Positions 27,216 through 35,626 of a stretch of DNA of 64,000 nucleotides are shown here, piece by piece (position 1 is the stretch's first letter; the number at the start of each line of letters is the position of its first letter). The notes under the pieces were generated by a model. That model saw nothing but the letters and a program-made list of their open reading frames with translations, was not told where the DNA came from and did not search any database. A program made the position numbers and the translations under genes. The DNA comes from Actimicrobium sp034313845. Lineage in GTDB: Bacteria > Pseudomonadota > Gammaproteobacteria > Burkholderiales > Burkholderiaceae_D. The DNA lies in NCBI RefSeq assembly GCF_034313845.1, contig NZ_JAVIWN010000001.1. One strand, 5' to 3'.

Positions 27216-28244
27216 TTACTTTGCTGGCTTTGGCTCGGACTTGCCGTCGTAACGACGGGTCCATTCGGTCAGAATGCGGTCACGATTGGTCGCTGCCCAT
27301 TTCAGGTCTTGCTTGATCAGCAGTTGCTCGTAATTGGCCGGGATCAGCGGGTTCGGTTTGGCCACGCCGGGATAGGCGACGATGGCGAAGTTGCTGGCGA
27401 ACTGTTCGTTGCCGGACTTCGAGGCAGACCAGTCCGCCAGCTTGCGTGCGGCATCCAGATTCTTGGTGCCCTTCATGATGGCGGTGGCTTCGACATCCCA
27501 GCCCAGACCTTCTTTCGGGAACACCAGATCGATCGGCGCACCGGATTCCTTGAGCTTGGCGGCGCGGTATTCAAAGGCGATACCGATCGGGAATTCGCCG
27601 GCAGCAGCTTGCTTGCAGGGCTTTGAGCCGGAGTGCGTGTACTGGGCGATATTGTTGTGCAGCGAATCCATGTAGGCCCAGCCGTCTTTCTCGCCAAAGG
27701 TGGCCAGCCAGCCGCTGACATCGAAGTAGCCGGTGCCGCTGGAGGCGGGATTTGGCATCACGATCTTGCCCTTGTACTCGGCCTTGAGCAGGTCTTTCCA
27801 GCTCTCCGGTTTGGTCAGGCCCTGCTTGGCGGCTTCAACGGTATTGAAGCAAATGGTCGCGCCCCAGACATCCATGCCGACCCAGCTTGGCGGCTTGGTA
27901 TCATCGACAAAACGCTGGTTAAGTTTCTCGACACCCTTGGGTGCATAGGCTTGCAACATGCCTTCTTTTTCCAGTACCAGCAACGAAGTCGCGGCGACAC
28001 CCATGACGACATCGGCTTGCGGCGCGGCTTTTTCAGCGAGCAATTTGGCGGTGATGATGCCGGTCGAATCGCGCACCCAGCGCAGTTTGATGTCGGGATA
28101 TTCGGATTCAAATTTGGCTTGATAGGCTTTGAGCTGGTCGGCTTCGAGTGCGGTGTAGACGGTCAGACTGGTTTCGGCAAAGGCGCTGATACTGAACAGG
28201 CAAAGCAGGGCGGGCAGGGTTTTTAACAGCGACGGGATCTGCAT
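27216..28244 (-). CDS. phnS: 2-Aminoethylphosphonate-binding periplasmic protein
   Basis: 342 residues from the ATG at 28244, preceded by GGAG. The signal peptide (MQIPSLLKTLPALLCLFSIS, cleavage after AFA) is followed by a mature protein starting ETSLTVYTALEADQLKAYQA, typical of FbpA-like type 2 periplasmic binding proteins. It should capture AEP and deliver it to the fused permease. It is the first gene of the seven-gene operon. The 195 bases between it and the divergent gene at 28439 must contain the operon promoter; I saw no convincing sigma-70 or Pho box. Confidence 0.9.
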   Translation of the reverse strand: MQIPSLLKTLPALLCLFSISAFAETSLTVYTALEADQLKAYQAKFESEYPDIKLRWVRDSTGIITAKLLAEKAAPQADVVMGVAATSLLVLEKEGMLQAYAPKGVEKLNQRFVDDTKPPSWVGMDVWGATICFNTVEAAKQGLTKPESWKDLLKAEYKGKIVMPNPASSGTGYFDVSGWLATFGEKDGWAYMDSLHNNIAQYTHSGSKPCKQAAAGEFPIGIAFEYRAAKLKESGAPIDLVFPKEGLGWDVEATAIMKGTKNLDAARKLADWSASKSGNEQFASNFAIVAYPGVAKPNPLIPANYEQLLIKQDLKWAATNRDRILTEWTRRYDGKSEPKPAK

Positions 28245-28438
28245 TGGAGGCTCCAGGAGGGTGAGTGTCGTCATGACACCGGAGCTTCGGAGTGTAGGTA
28301 GTCAACATGACCTCATCGTGACATCTATACGACTTGGTGACACGATTGGTTTGGACGCAATCGAGTTGCACGTCATCTTGTGATGCATGCGCTTGTGGTA
28401 CGGTCAGGGTCAACTCAAACACTGAAAGGAATCTCCGT

Positions 28439-28834
28439 ATGGCCATCGGCTGGTTTACCGTACTTCAGGCAGTCCCGTGGGCAGATGTGATCAGCAACGC
28501 ACCCAAGGTGGCCGAAGGCGCTAAAAAATTATGGAATTCGGTGGGTAAGAAATCTGTCCCGCCGGTATCGGTGAATGCCTCAGCGACGCAGGCGATGACG
28601 CCAGCGGCATTGGTCGACGCGCGTCTTGCCGCGACCGAAGCGGCCGTGCTAGCGCTCAACGAACAAATGATCGCCTCATCGGCATTGATCCGCGATCTGG
28701 CCGAACAGAATGGTCAGCTGGTGCGGCGGGTCGATGCGAACTGGCGCAAGGCGCGCTGGTTGTGTCTGGCGTCCGGGATTGTCGGGGCAGTGCTGGCGGT
28801 TGGGTTGATGGCGATGCGTGCGGTCGCGGGTTGA
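28439..28834 (+). CDS. Small protein with C-terminal membrane anchor, unknown function
   Basis: 131 residues from the ATG at 28439, preceded by AAAGGA. The N-terminus (MAIGWFTVLQAVPWADVISN) is mildly hydrophobic, the centre (about 55-95) is helical with coiled-coil character, and the last 25 residues are a membrane segment (LCLASGIVGAVLAVGLMAMR). No family recognised. It is divergent from the phosphonate operon and stands alone. Confidence 0.7.
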   Translation: MAIGWFTVLQAVPWADVISNAPKVAEGAKKLWNSVGKKSVPPVSVNASATQAMTPAALVDARLAATEAAVLALNEQMIASSALIRDLAEQNGQLVRRVDANWRKARWLCLASGIVGAVLAVGLMAMRAVAG

Positions 28835-28846
28835 TGTGGGGCGCTT

Positions 28847-28878
28847 GGTGCAATGCTCTGCGGTTATTGCACCCTACG
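28847..28878 (-). repeat. Interspersed palindromic repeat, copy F (right half only)
   Basis: GGTGCAATGCTCTGCGGTTATTGCACCCTAC, the right arm of the family, directly after the small gene at 28439. Confidence 0.8.
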
Positions 28879-28927
28879 AGATTACAACTGCGATTCTTCG
28901 CAGGGCATCACACCGACTGCCTACCCT

Positions 28928-29293
28928 TTAATACTTGCTAGCCGCATCAATATCCGCCAGCGATTCTTGCCCGCGCTGCGTGATGGCAAAGGTGCCGTCG
29001 TCGGCGTGGGTGATGTGGCCCTTTTTGCCGAGGAATAGCGCGACATCGGCCGAGAGGTGCGCCAGCGCGTCGGTCGAGACGGCGCGCAAGCCTTCGATGC
29101 ATTGTTTCAGGAATAGCGTTTGCTGGCCTTTTTCGGTCAGCGTCAGTTGGCCGTCGCGGGCGTGGCTGATGAATTTCAGGCCGTTGAGTTTCTTCGAGTT
29201 GCGGGCGACGCAGGCGCTCGGGCGTTCACCGCGGGCAGCCTTGCCGATCTGGGTCAGTGCGTCGTATTCATCGGTAGTCAAGCGGTCGTCCAT
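28928..29293 (-). CDS. Conserved-looking hypothetical protein
   Basis: 121 residues from the ATG at 29293, with AGGAA just upstream. Two similar halves are visible: ISHARDGQLTLTEKGQQTL near 50 and ITHADDGTFAITQRGQESL near 100, each looking like a winged-helix end with a TxKGQ/TxRGQ turn. It could be a small DNA-binding or regulatory protein, but no family can be named. It is transcribed toward the repeat half-copy at 28847. Confidence 0.65.
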   Translation of the reverse strand: MDDRLTTDEYDALTQIGKAARGERPSACVARNSKKLNGLKFISHARDGQLTLTEKGQQTLFLKQCIEGLRAVSTDALAHLSADVALFLGKKGHITHADDGTFAITQRGQESLADIDAASKY

Positions 29294-29452
29294 GGCATTT
29301 CCTGTCAAATATTTTTATGTGTGCGCATGGTACGCGCCGCATCGGCTGTCAGCAAGGTCGCGCCGGCTGGCGACTATCGGTTTGCTTATGTTTGTTAGCG
29401 AACAGACTGGCCTGATGCGGCCATTTACGTTGCTAATTTCGACTAGGGAGAG

Positions 29453-29851
29453 ATGATGTTGAAGATTTCTTTTTACCTGAGTGCCGTCGCGCTGGTAGCT
29501 GGCTTGGGCGGCAATGCCGTTGCAGCCGATACAAAAACAACCACCATCGACGCAGCGTATCAATCTGACCGGACGCTTTGCCTCACTGGCCAGTCCAATC
29601 AGTCCGAAGCGACGTGCCTGAAAGAAGCCGCTGCCGCCCGCGATGCAGCGCGTGGCCATCAGCTCGATGATGGCAATGCGGCGTATGACGCCAATGCCCT
29701 GCGTCGTTGCGCCACGCTGCCGCCGGACGACAAGCGGGATTGCGAACGGCGCATTCATGGTGACGGCGTTGTCAGTGGCAGCGTGCGTGACGGCGGCCTG
29801 ATACGCGAAACCACCACCATCACGATCGAGCCGGCCGCGCCCGCCAAATAA
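29453..29851 (+). CDS. Small exported protein, unknown function
   Basis: 132 residues. A signal peptide (MMLKISFYLSAVALVAGLGG, likely cut after AVA) precedes a mature part with four cysteines (LCLTGQ, ATCLKE, RRCATL, RDCERR), suggesting two disulfides in the periplasm. The segment ALRRCATLPPDDKRDCERRI is a pattern often seen in small exported betaproteobacterial proteins. GGGAGAG precedes the ATG; a second ATG at 29456 is equally possible. Confidence 0.75.
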   Translation: MMLKISFYLSAVALVAGLGGNAVAADTKTTTIDAAYQSDRTLCLTGQSNQSEATCLKEAAAARDAARGHQLDDGNAAYDANALRRCATLPPDDKRDCERRIHGDGVVSGSVRDGGLIRETTTITIEPAAPAK

Positions 29852-29873
29852 GCGCGCGTGTCAGAGCGTAGCG

Positions 29874-30641
29874 TTAGCGCAGGCCGCTGTTACGCGCATT
29901 CTGTTCGCGCTCAAGGCGGGTGATGTAACGCTGGATGACGGCCAGCATGGCTTTTGGCAAATCATGGAACAGGCAACCCAGGCGGCGACTGTGCTTGCCG
30001 TTTTCCATGCGCAGGTCGACTGAATTACGGATCTCCAGCGCGGTGGTCACCACCGTGCTGCCCGGCAGGTAAATCTGGCAACCCCGGTAGATGCGACCAA
30101 TCGTATGGTCGAGTTGATGCTTGTCATCAATGATCGTAATCCCGCCGCCGCTGACATTGAGTAGCGACAGCGTGACCGGTTGCACCGTCTCGCCATCGAT
30201 AATCTGTATCGTGCAGCGCAAGGGCGTCGCGAGCGGTGTCGCTACGCGATAGTATTCGCGCCGCTGCAGCCGGATCATACTGGTCGGTAGTGCGATGCGC
30301 AGGGCCGGCAGGTCACCGTAGCTGCACTCCGTAATGTCGGTCGCGAAGAACAGGATGCGGATGCGTTCGAGTACGGTTTCAAAGGAAATATTTTTACTGC
30401 CGAGTACATGTCGGGTGATTGCGGCATTGGCTGGCACGTCGAGGATTACCGCGTTGTCATCTTCGTCGACATGCAAGATTGAAGTAACGCTGGCTTCACC
30501 GGAGCCGCCGACGAGCATTCGCACCAGTTGGCGTTGCTCGCACAGTGCGCGCATCAACGCCAGGATTTCACGCCGTGAATGGACCTTGAACGGGCTGAGG
30601 TCAAGATCCTCGTCTCCGTATTCGTCTTGGGATATAGGCAT
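29874..30641 (-). CDS. ycgR: Flagellar brake protein YcgR (PilZ domain)
   Basis: 255 residues. An N-terminal YcgR domain (about 10-110) is followed by a PilZ domain with the c-di-GMP-binding arginines in RLQRREYYRV and the NVSGGG motif (D/NxSxxG). In enterobacteria YcgR with bound c-di-GMP slows the flagellar motor. It is at the downstream end of the flagellar block, 37 bases after the FlhB-like gene. The HD-GYP phosphodiesterase at 3914 could lower the c-di-GMP it reads, though there is no direct link in the sequence. Confidence 0.9.
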   Translation of the reverse strand: MPISQDEYGDEDLDLSPFKVHSRREILALMRALCEQRQLVRMLVGGSGEASVTSILHVDEDDNAVILDVPANAAITRHVLGSKNISFETVLERIRILFFATDITECSYGDLPALRIALPTSMIRLQRREYYRVATPLATPLRCTIQIIDGETVQPVTLSLLNVSGGGITIIDDKHQLDHTIGRIYRGCQIYLPGSTVVTTALEIRNSVDLRMENGKHSRRLGCLFHDLPKAMLAVIQRYITRLEREQNARNSGLR

Positions 30642-30678
30642 CGGCTAATTCGAATAATGAAAAATCGTAAAGCGACGA

Positions 30679-30966
30679 TCATACATTGCCGTCAGTCAAT
30701 TTCGTAGCTTCAATGTGATAAAGCCATGCCAGAAGTTCGGCAATTGCCCGATAAAGTGCCGGCGGGATCTGATCGTCGAGATCAACCTGCATCAGCAGGG
30801 CGACCAGCTCTTTCGACTCATGCACAAAAACGCCGTTTTCTTTGGCGCGCTCGATGATTTGCGCGGCAATCAGCCCGCGTCCCTTGGCGACGATTTTGGG
30901 TGCGGCATCGCCGTTCTGGTAAGCCAGCGCAACGGCATTCCTGAGTGGAGAGTCGGGTTTAGTCAT
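30679..30966 (-). CDS. FlhB-like C-terminal-domain protein (FlhX type)
   Basis: 95 residues. It corresponds only to the cytoplasmic substrate-switch domain of FlhB/HrcU: NAVALAYQNGDAAPKIVAKG, then IIERAKENGVFVHES. The self-cleaving NPTH motif of full FlhB is absent, and it has no membrane segments. Such stand-alone proteins next to fliK occur in many beta- and gammaproteobacteria and may assist export specificity. It follows fliK by 9 bases, so is co-transcribed. Confidence 0.9.
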   Translation of the reverse strand: MTKPDSPLRNAVALAYQNGDAAPKIVAKGRGLIAAQIIERAKENGVFVHESKELVALLMQVDLDDQIPPALYRAIAELLAWLYHIEATKLTDGNV

Positions 30967-30975
30967 GACGCATAT

Positions 30976-31953
30976 TCATCCGGCTTGCTCATCCTGCTTG
31001 ACGGTCAGCAGGTCCAGCTTCGACCCGGCCGCTTCGAGTGCTTGCGACAAGTGCGCGCCATGCAGTCGCAAGGTCTGCGCGCTGTCCGGGTTGGCAGTGC
31101 GCACCTGCACTTGCACATGATCACCAATCAGCGTGATGGTGGCGGCGATCTGGCCCAGCGTTGGCAGGTCGAAGCGGACCACGCTCTGCCAGCTGCGCTC
31201 GGGCGCTTCCGCTGCCTTATCGGGCTTCTGCTGGTGCGCTTGCTCGCTCACTTCCCATTGCATCTGCTGGCCCGGCCAGACTTCGCCTTGCCATTGCACG
31301 CGGGGTATGTCGAGGGTATTGAGTTGCAGGTTGACGATGCGGGCGGTGTCGGGGTTGAGTCCTGTATCCGCAGCCGAAGCCGCAGCCGGGACAGCGCTGC
31401 GGGCGTTGATGTTTTGCGGTTCGCGCAGGACGTCAGCGAGCGGCCGTTCGCCGTTGGCCCACTGCTGCACATGCGACTCGTAAAAAATCCCGCTAGTCGT
31501 CAGCGCAGTCTGCAAGGCGGTGGCGATCTGTGCCGGCGGCGTCGCACCGGTACTCACCAGCGGCGTTTTGCCGAGCAGGGCAGTAGAGGTCGCTTGTTGT
31601 TGCAGACTGTCGATCAGGCGGGCGGTCGGACTGAAGGTGGCGGGGGCGGCACCTGGTTCGCCCTCCAGCAAAAACGTCGCTCGCGGTTGGGTGCCGACCA
31701 GCGTCAATTGCAGTTGGTCTCCCACCTTGGTGCCCTGTGGCAAATTAGTGTGCACGGCCGTATCGGCCAGCTTGACGATGAACGATCCGTCATCGAGCAG
31801 CGTTTGCACCGTGCCCTGAATTTTTTGACCAACAGCCAGTTGCGCCAGGCGAGCGCTGGCTTCTTCGCGCACATCGCCGATCGCCCCTAGCGGGTACAGC
31901 GACGCGAGCGGAACCAGCGATCGGGTTCCCACGATGTCGATCGGTGCCACCAT
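30976..31953 (-). CDS. fliK: Flagellar hook-length control protein FliK
   Basis: 325 residues from the ATG at 31953, which lies just after the FliT stop. The Gln/Ala-rich centre is followed by the conserved C-terminal domain (WQSVVRFDLPTLGQIAATIT, HVQVQVRTANPDSAQTLRLH), which tells FlhB to switch from hook to filament export. It is shorter than most FliK proteins (about 400-600). Being next to fliT and an flhB-like gene agrees with the role. A longer upstream frame overlaps fliT and was rejected. Confidence 0.85.
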   Translation of the reverse strand: MVAPIDIVGTRSLVPLASLYPLGAIGDVREEASARLAQLAVGQKIQGTVQTLLDDGSFIVKLADTAVHTNLPQGTKVGDQLQLTLVGTQPRATFLLEGEPGAAPATFSPTARLIDSLQQQATSTALLGKTPLVSTGATPPAQIATALQTALTTSGIFYESHVQQWANGERPLADVLREPQNINARSAVPAAASAADTGLNPDTARIVNLQLNTLDIPRVQWQGEVWPGQQMQWEVSEQAHQQKPDKAAEAPERSWQSVVRFDLPTLGQIAATITLIGDHVQVQVRTANPDSAQTLRLHGAHLSQALEAAGSKLDLLTVKQDEQAG

Positions 31954-31955
31954 GC

Positions 31956-32291
31956 CTAGCCGGCGAACTTCCCGCCATAAGCCTGAGACAGCTTGCGCTC
32001 GGTACCGGAGCTGTTCATCAGGATGGCCAGTTCCGCCATCCACGGTTCGGTGATGTCGCGGATCAGCCGGTCATGGGCCAGGATTTTCTGGATGATCTGG
32101 ACTTTGCGCAGTCGTGTGGGGCCGGTCAGTGCGGTCGGCTCTTCGCCAGTTTTCAGCGAACTGACATGCCCGGCCACGCGCGACTCCAGCACCACCAGTT
32201 CTTCCCAGTCGCGTTTTCGCGCGGCGACCAGCATCTGGTCGGTGATCACGGCCACCGTTTCGTACAGTGACAAGACTTCTTGGCTATTCAT
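31956..32291 (-). CDS. fliT: Flagellar export chaperone FliT
   Basis: 111 residues, all helical: SLYETVAVITDQMLVAARKR followed by a WEEL motif and a charged second helix. FliT chaperones the cap protein FliD and in some species represses FlhDC-driven genes. It lies 6 bases after fliS, in the usual fliDST order. Confidence 0.85.
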   Translation of the reverse strand: MNSQEVLSLYETVAVITDQMLVAARKRDWEELVVLESRVAGHVSSLKTGEEPTALTGPTRLRKVQIIQKILAHDRLIRDITEPWMAELAILMNSSGTERKLSQAYGGKFAG

Positions 32292-32297
32292 AGTCAG

Positions 32298-32768
32298 TCA
32301 GGCTTTCATCAAGGTTGGTGCATAGGTCGACAAGTCGGGTGCGGCCTTGATCGGTGCCGCCGCCGGTGCCGCCTCTGCTTGCTGTCCGATCGCATCCCAG
32401 GCCGACTTCAGGTCCATCAGCAAGGTGTGCACCTCCTTCAGGATCTCCGGCTGGTTTTTCAGGTTGGCGATCAGCAGGCGATTGCTCATGTAGGCGTACA
32501 GCGCATCAAGGCTTTCAGCGATCTGGCCACCGACTTTTTTGTCAAGGCTGGCGCGCAAACCGTTGTCGATAATCGAGATTGCTTTCGAGATGGACTTGCC
32601 TTTGGCCTGAATGTTCCCGTCTTTCATTTGCTGTTCTGCGGTAGCGACGGCGACCAGCGCGCCGTCGAACAGCATCACAATCAGCTTGTGCGGTGAGGCA
32701 GACGTCACGCCGGTTTCCATGCTGACGTTGGCGTAGGCGTTGGCACCGCGTGAAGATTTTCCGAACAT
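32298..32768 (-). CDS. fliS: Flagellin chaperone FliS
   Basis: 156 residues. YANVSMETGVTSASPHKLIV matches the FliS start, with VMLFDGALVAVATAEQQMK and NRLLIANLKNQPEILKEVH further on. FliS binds the flagellin C-terminus and prevents early polymerisation in the cytoplasm. The last 25 residues are Ala/Pro-rich and extend beyond the usual ~130-residue core. It follows fliD by 12 bases. Confidence 0.95.
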   Translation of the reverse strand: MFGKSSRGANAYANVSMETGVTSASPHKLIVMLFDGALVAVATAEQQMKDGNIQAKGKSISKAISIIDNGLRASLDKKVGGQIAESLDALYAYMSNRLLIANLKNQPEILKEVHTLLMDLKSAWDAIGQQAEAAPAAAPIKAAPDLSTYAPTLMKA

Positions 32769-32780
32769 GGCATTTCTCCG

Positions 32781-35120
32781 TTAAGAATTCTTGGCGATTG
32801 CAGCCAGTTGCTGGGTCAGATAGGTGCTCGTGGTGTTGAGCTTGCTGATGACGCTGTCGAGCGCGGTATATTGGGCGCGATAGCGTTTCTCATTGGCGGC
32901 AATCGTCGCCTTCAGTGCGGTCTGACTCTTGGTATTCGATTTGATTGATTCCGAAAGACCGTCCGTGCGCGATGTCACAGGTCCATTTGCACCGAGCATT
33001 CCGGTTAGCAGTGTATTGAGCTGGAAGGCATAGCCCTGCGAGTAATTGATCGTGCCACGCGCACCCAGTGCGACGCCTTCGGCGACCAGGGTCAGTCCTT
33101 CCGAAGCGTCACCGGTCGCACCTGTGAGCAATTGGCCAATGCCCACTGCAGCTGCGCCATTGATGGTGCCTTTGACATCGAGTCCGCGAGTCGTCGTTGG
33201 CGACCCGCCAAACAAGGCCGCCATGGCCGTGCCGGTGGTAATAGTCGCAAAGGAGTTGGCGCCGTAGGTATTCGACAGGATCGACAGTACGCCGGCATTT
33301 TGGGTCACCTTGACAGCACTGCCGAGCGACGAGAATTCGGTTGCGCCATTGATCTTGCCCTGCAATTCGACTGCCAGCGATGCAAAACTGTAATTGCCAG
33401 CGGCGAGCGTGATGGTCTTATTTACGCCGTTGAGTTGCACGTCGAGCGTGTCGTTCAATCCGGTCGTGATCGCGGTATCGAAGCCGGCTGTGATCGTCGG
33501 GGCAGATCCCATCAGACTGGTTTTGCCATTGCCGCCAGTGACGCTGGCGGCCGATGCCGAGCCGGTCTTGTTCGACGAGATGGTCAGCACGCCGGCGTTG
33601 TTAGTGACCGTGGCGCTGGCACCGGCGTTCGTGAATGCGGATGCGGCATTGATGCGGGTCTGCACTTCGGCGGCCAGGTCGGCGGCGGTGGAGTAGGTTT
33701 TTTGGGTCAACGAGATACTCGCGCTGACGCCATTGAGCAAGACGGTCAGTGAGTCATTGCTACCATCGACGAGGAGATTGGCGACGGCTGAGCCGGTAGT
33801 TTTTGCGCTGCCGGCACCGGTAACAGCGCTCAGTCCGACGGCGCTGCCCTGTGTTGCAAGCTGCAATATGTTCACTGCATAGGCACCCGGCTTGGTGTTA
33901 GTGGTTGCCGCCGTGTAGGTGATCTGGCTGTCTGTAGTTTTACCGACCGCGGCAAACAGGCCTGCGATATCGGCATAGTGGTCCTTGACTGCTGCCGTGA
34001 GCTTGGTGCTGTCAAGCGTCAGCTCACCGGTTTTTTGTAGCGAGACACCGATCTCGGACAGGATCGAATACGCGCTGTTGCCACCTGCTACCGGCGCATT
34101 CAGCACGTTGCGAATCTGGGTCTGGATAGCGCGGATAGACGAGTCGCCGTTCAGCACGGCTGCCGTGTTGGTCGTCGTATCGAAGGCCGAGACAGTGTTG
34201 AGTGTTTCCGTGATCTTGTTAAATGCACTGACAAACTCCGTCACTGAAGCAGTGATGGCTGCTGTGTCTCGGGCCACGGTCAGGCTGGTGCTGGCACCGA
34301 CAGCAGTCTTGCCAAGCAAATTAAGCGTCACGCCCGGAAGTACATCGGTGACCGTGTTCGAGTTTTTCGACACAGCAATACCGTCGACTGAAAATAAGGC
34401 ATTGGCGGCGGTCTGGTTCTCGGTCATTGCTTGGGTGCCGGCAGGATCTTGTCCGAGCAATCCCGACAGGCCGGCGTCGCCGCTGACCGCAATTTTCATG
34501 CTGTTGCTCACACCAGAGTTTGTCTGGGTGAGTACCAGTCGATACGGTGAGGTGCCGCCATCATTGAGAATGGTTGCCGTCACGCCGATGCTTGCACCGT
34601 TGATCGCATCGCGGATGCCGGCCAGCGTGTTGTTGCCCGGATCAATCGTGACGGTTTTGACGCCGGCGGCGTTGCTAGTAAAACTCGACCCCGTGTATTT
34701 TCCGCTGGCCGATGACCCGCCACTAATCGTGCCGAAATCGAAGGTCAGGGTACCGCTGCCAACGGCCGTATTGGTAGTAACTTGCCCGGGTGCGACCAGC
34801 TTTTGTGCTTGCGCCAGACTGGTCACCTGCAAGGAATAAGTTCCCGGGACGGCAATCGAACTGCCGCTGGCCGAGGCAACGGTCGCATCCGACGAACTGA
34901 CAGTCGCAGCCTGGAACTTGGTGATATTCGAGAGCCCGCTGACAGCGCTCTGGAAGGACGAGAGGGAACTCTTGACACTGCCCATGGCTGAAAGCTTGGC
35001 CTGGAAACTGGCTTGTTTCTTGGTTAACGTCGTCAGCGGTTGGCTATCGATCGCGATCAGCTGGCTGACAATCGAATTGACGTCGAGACTTGATCCAATG
35101 CCGGGTGCGGAAATGCTCAT
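32781..35120 (-). CDS. fliD: Flagellar cap protein FliD, enlarged
   Basis: 779 residues, well above the usual 450-500. Conserved ends are present: ISAPGIGSSLDVNSIVSQLI at the N-terminus, and a C-terminal coiled coil (YRAQYTALDSVISKLNTTST) before LTQQLAAIAKN. The extra length lies at about 405-690, where two related units begin NDSLTVLLNGVSASISL and NDTLDVQLNGVNKTITL, each about 100 residues and resembling flagellin-hook IN motifs. The internal duplication adds surface-exposed domains to the cap. It caps the filament and helps flagellin fold outside the cell. Confidence 0.95.
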   Translation of the reverse strand: MSISAPGIGSSLDVNSIVSQLIAIDSQPLTTLTKKQASFQAKLSAMGSVKSSLSSFQSAVSGLSNITKFQAATVSSSDATVASASGSSIAVPGTYSLQVTSLAQAQKLVAPGQVTTNTAVGSGTLTFDFGTISGGSSASGKYTGSSFTSNAAGVKTVTIDPGNNTLAGIRDAINGASIGVTATILNDGGTSPYRLVLTQTNSGVSNSMKIAVSGDAGLSGLLGQDPAGTQAMTENQTAANALFSVDGIAVSKNSNTVTDVLPGVTLNLLGKTAVGASTSLTVARDTAAITASVTEFVSAFNKITETLNTVSAFDTTTNTAAVLNGDSSIRAIQTQIRNVLNAPVAGGNSAYSILSEIGVSLQKTGELTLDSTKLTAAVKDHYADIAGLFAAVGKTTDSQITYTAATTNTKPGAYAVNILQLATQGSAVGLSAVTGAGSAKTTGSAVANLLVDGSNDSLTVLLNGVSASISLTQKTYSTAADLAAEVQTRINAASAFTNAGASATVTNNAGVLTISSNKTGSASAASVTGGNGKTSLMGSAPTITAGFDTAITTGLNDTLDVQLNGVNKTITLAAGNYSFASLAVELQGKINGATEFSSLGSAVKVTQNAGVLSILSNTYGANSFATITTGTAMAALFGGSPTTTRGLDVKGTINGAAAVGIGQLLTGATGDASEGLTLVAEGVALGARGTINYSQGYAFQLNTLLTGMLGANGPVTSRTDGLSESIKSNTKSQTALKATIAANEKRYRAQYTALDSVISKLNTTSTYLTQQLAAIAKNS

Positions 35121-35141
35121 GGTGTCTGCTCTCGTCCGAGG

Positions 35142-35525
35142 TTATGCCTTGTCTTTGATCAGCAAGCCTTGCAGCTTGCTAATGTCTTTGGAGATCTCGA
35201 CAGCTTGTGCGGTCGGAATTTGCCGGATCACCTTGCCGCTGGTGGTATCGACAATCTTGACCAGTGTCTGGCCGGTATCCTTGTCCTGGCTGAATTCGAT
35301 GCCGTTCAGCGTCTCTTTCAGATATTTGTTCACTTCCTTGATCGATTGCTTGATCTCGCTGTCGCTAGGCGGCACCGGTTTTACAGTGTTCGTCGCCGTC
35401 ACATTCATGCCATTATCCGCCACGACCGGAGTCGAGACGTTGGATACTTGCGGCGCTGCCAGTCGGGTTTGATCGACACTGACTGGCGCTGTGAATCGCA
35501 CGCTCGATAGTCCGGTGATGTCCAT
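35142..35525 (-). CDS. flaG: FlaG-family flagellar protein
   Basis: 127 residues from the ATG at 35525, preceded by AAGGGG. The Ser/Thr/Pro-rich N-terminus is followed by LKETLNGIEFSQDKDTGQTL and VKIVDTTSGKVIRQIPTAQA, the FlaG signature. FlaG affects filament length. It lies between fliC and fliD, the common order. Confidence 0.9.
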   Translation of the reverse strand: MDITGLSSVRFTAPVSVDQTRLAAPQVSNVSTPVVADNGMNVTATNTVKPVPPSDSEIKQSIKEVNKYLKETLNGIEFSQDKDTGQTLVKIVDTTSGKVIRQIPTAQAVEISKDISKLQGLLIKDKA

Positions 35526-35584
35526 TTTTTTCCCCTTCACAGTGAGAAGACGGAAAGCGGTTCCCCGGTTTCCGCCCTGAAAGC

Positions 35585-35602
35585 GCGGTCACGAATGACC
35601 GC
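35585..35602. terminator. Hairpin between fliC and flaG
   Basis: GCGGTCA, loop CGAA, TGACCGC, with a T-run on the right (A-run on the left), 25 bases after the fliC stop. It probably limits read-through from fliC into flaG and could act in both directions. Confidence 0.7.
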
Positions 35603-35626
35603 TATTTTTTACGTGCTCTCAGCGAC

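Noticed and set aside
30679..30966. Part of a type III secretion apparatus (HrcU)
   Set aside because: Only the soluble FlhB-type domain is present, and it sits in the flagellar block next to fliK.
33046..34839. Long rightward frames opposite fliD and fliC
   Set aside because: They mirror the third-codon GC pattern of the real leftward genes and have low-complexity Val/Pro/Ala content.
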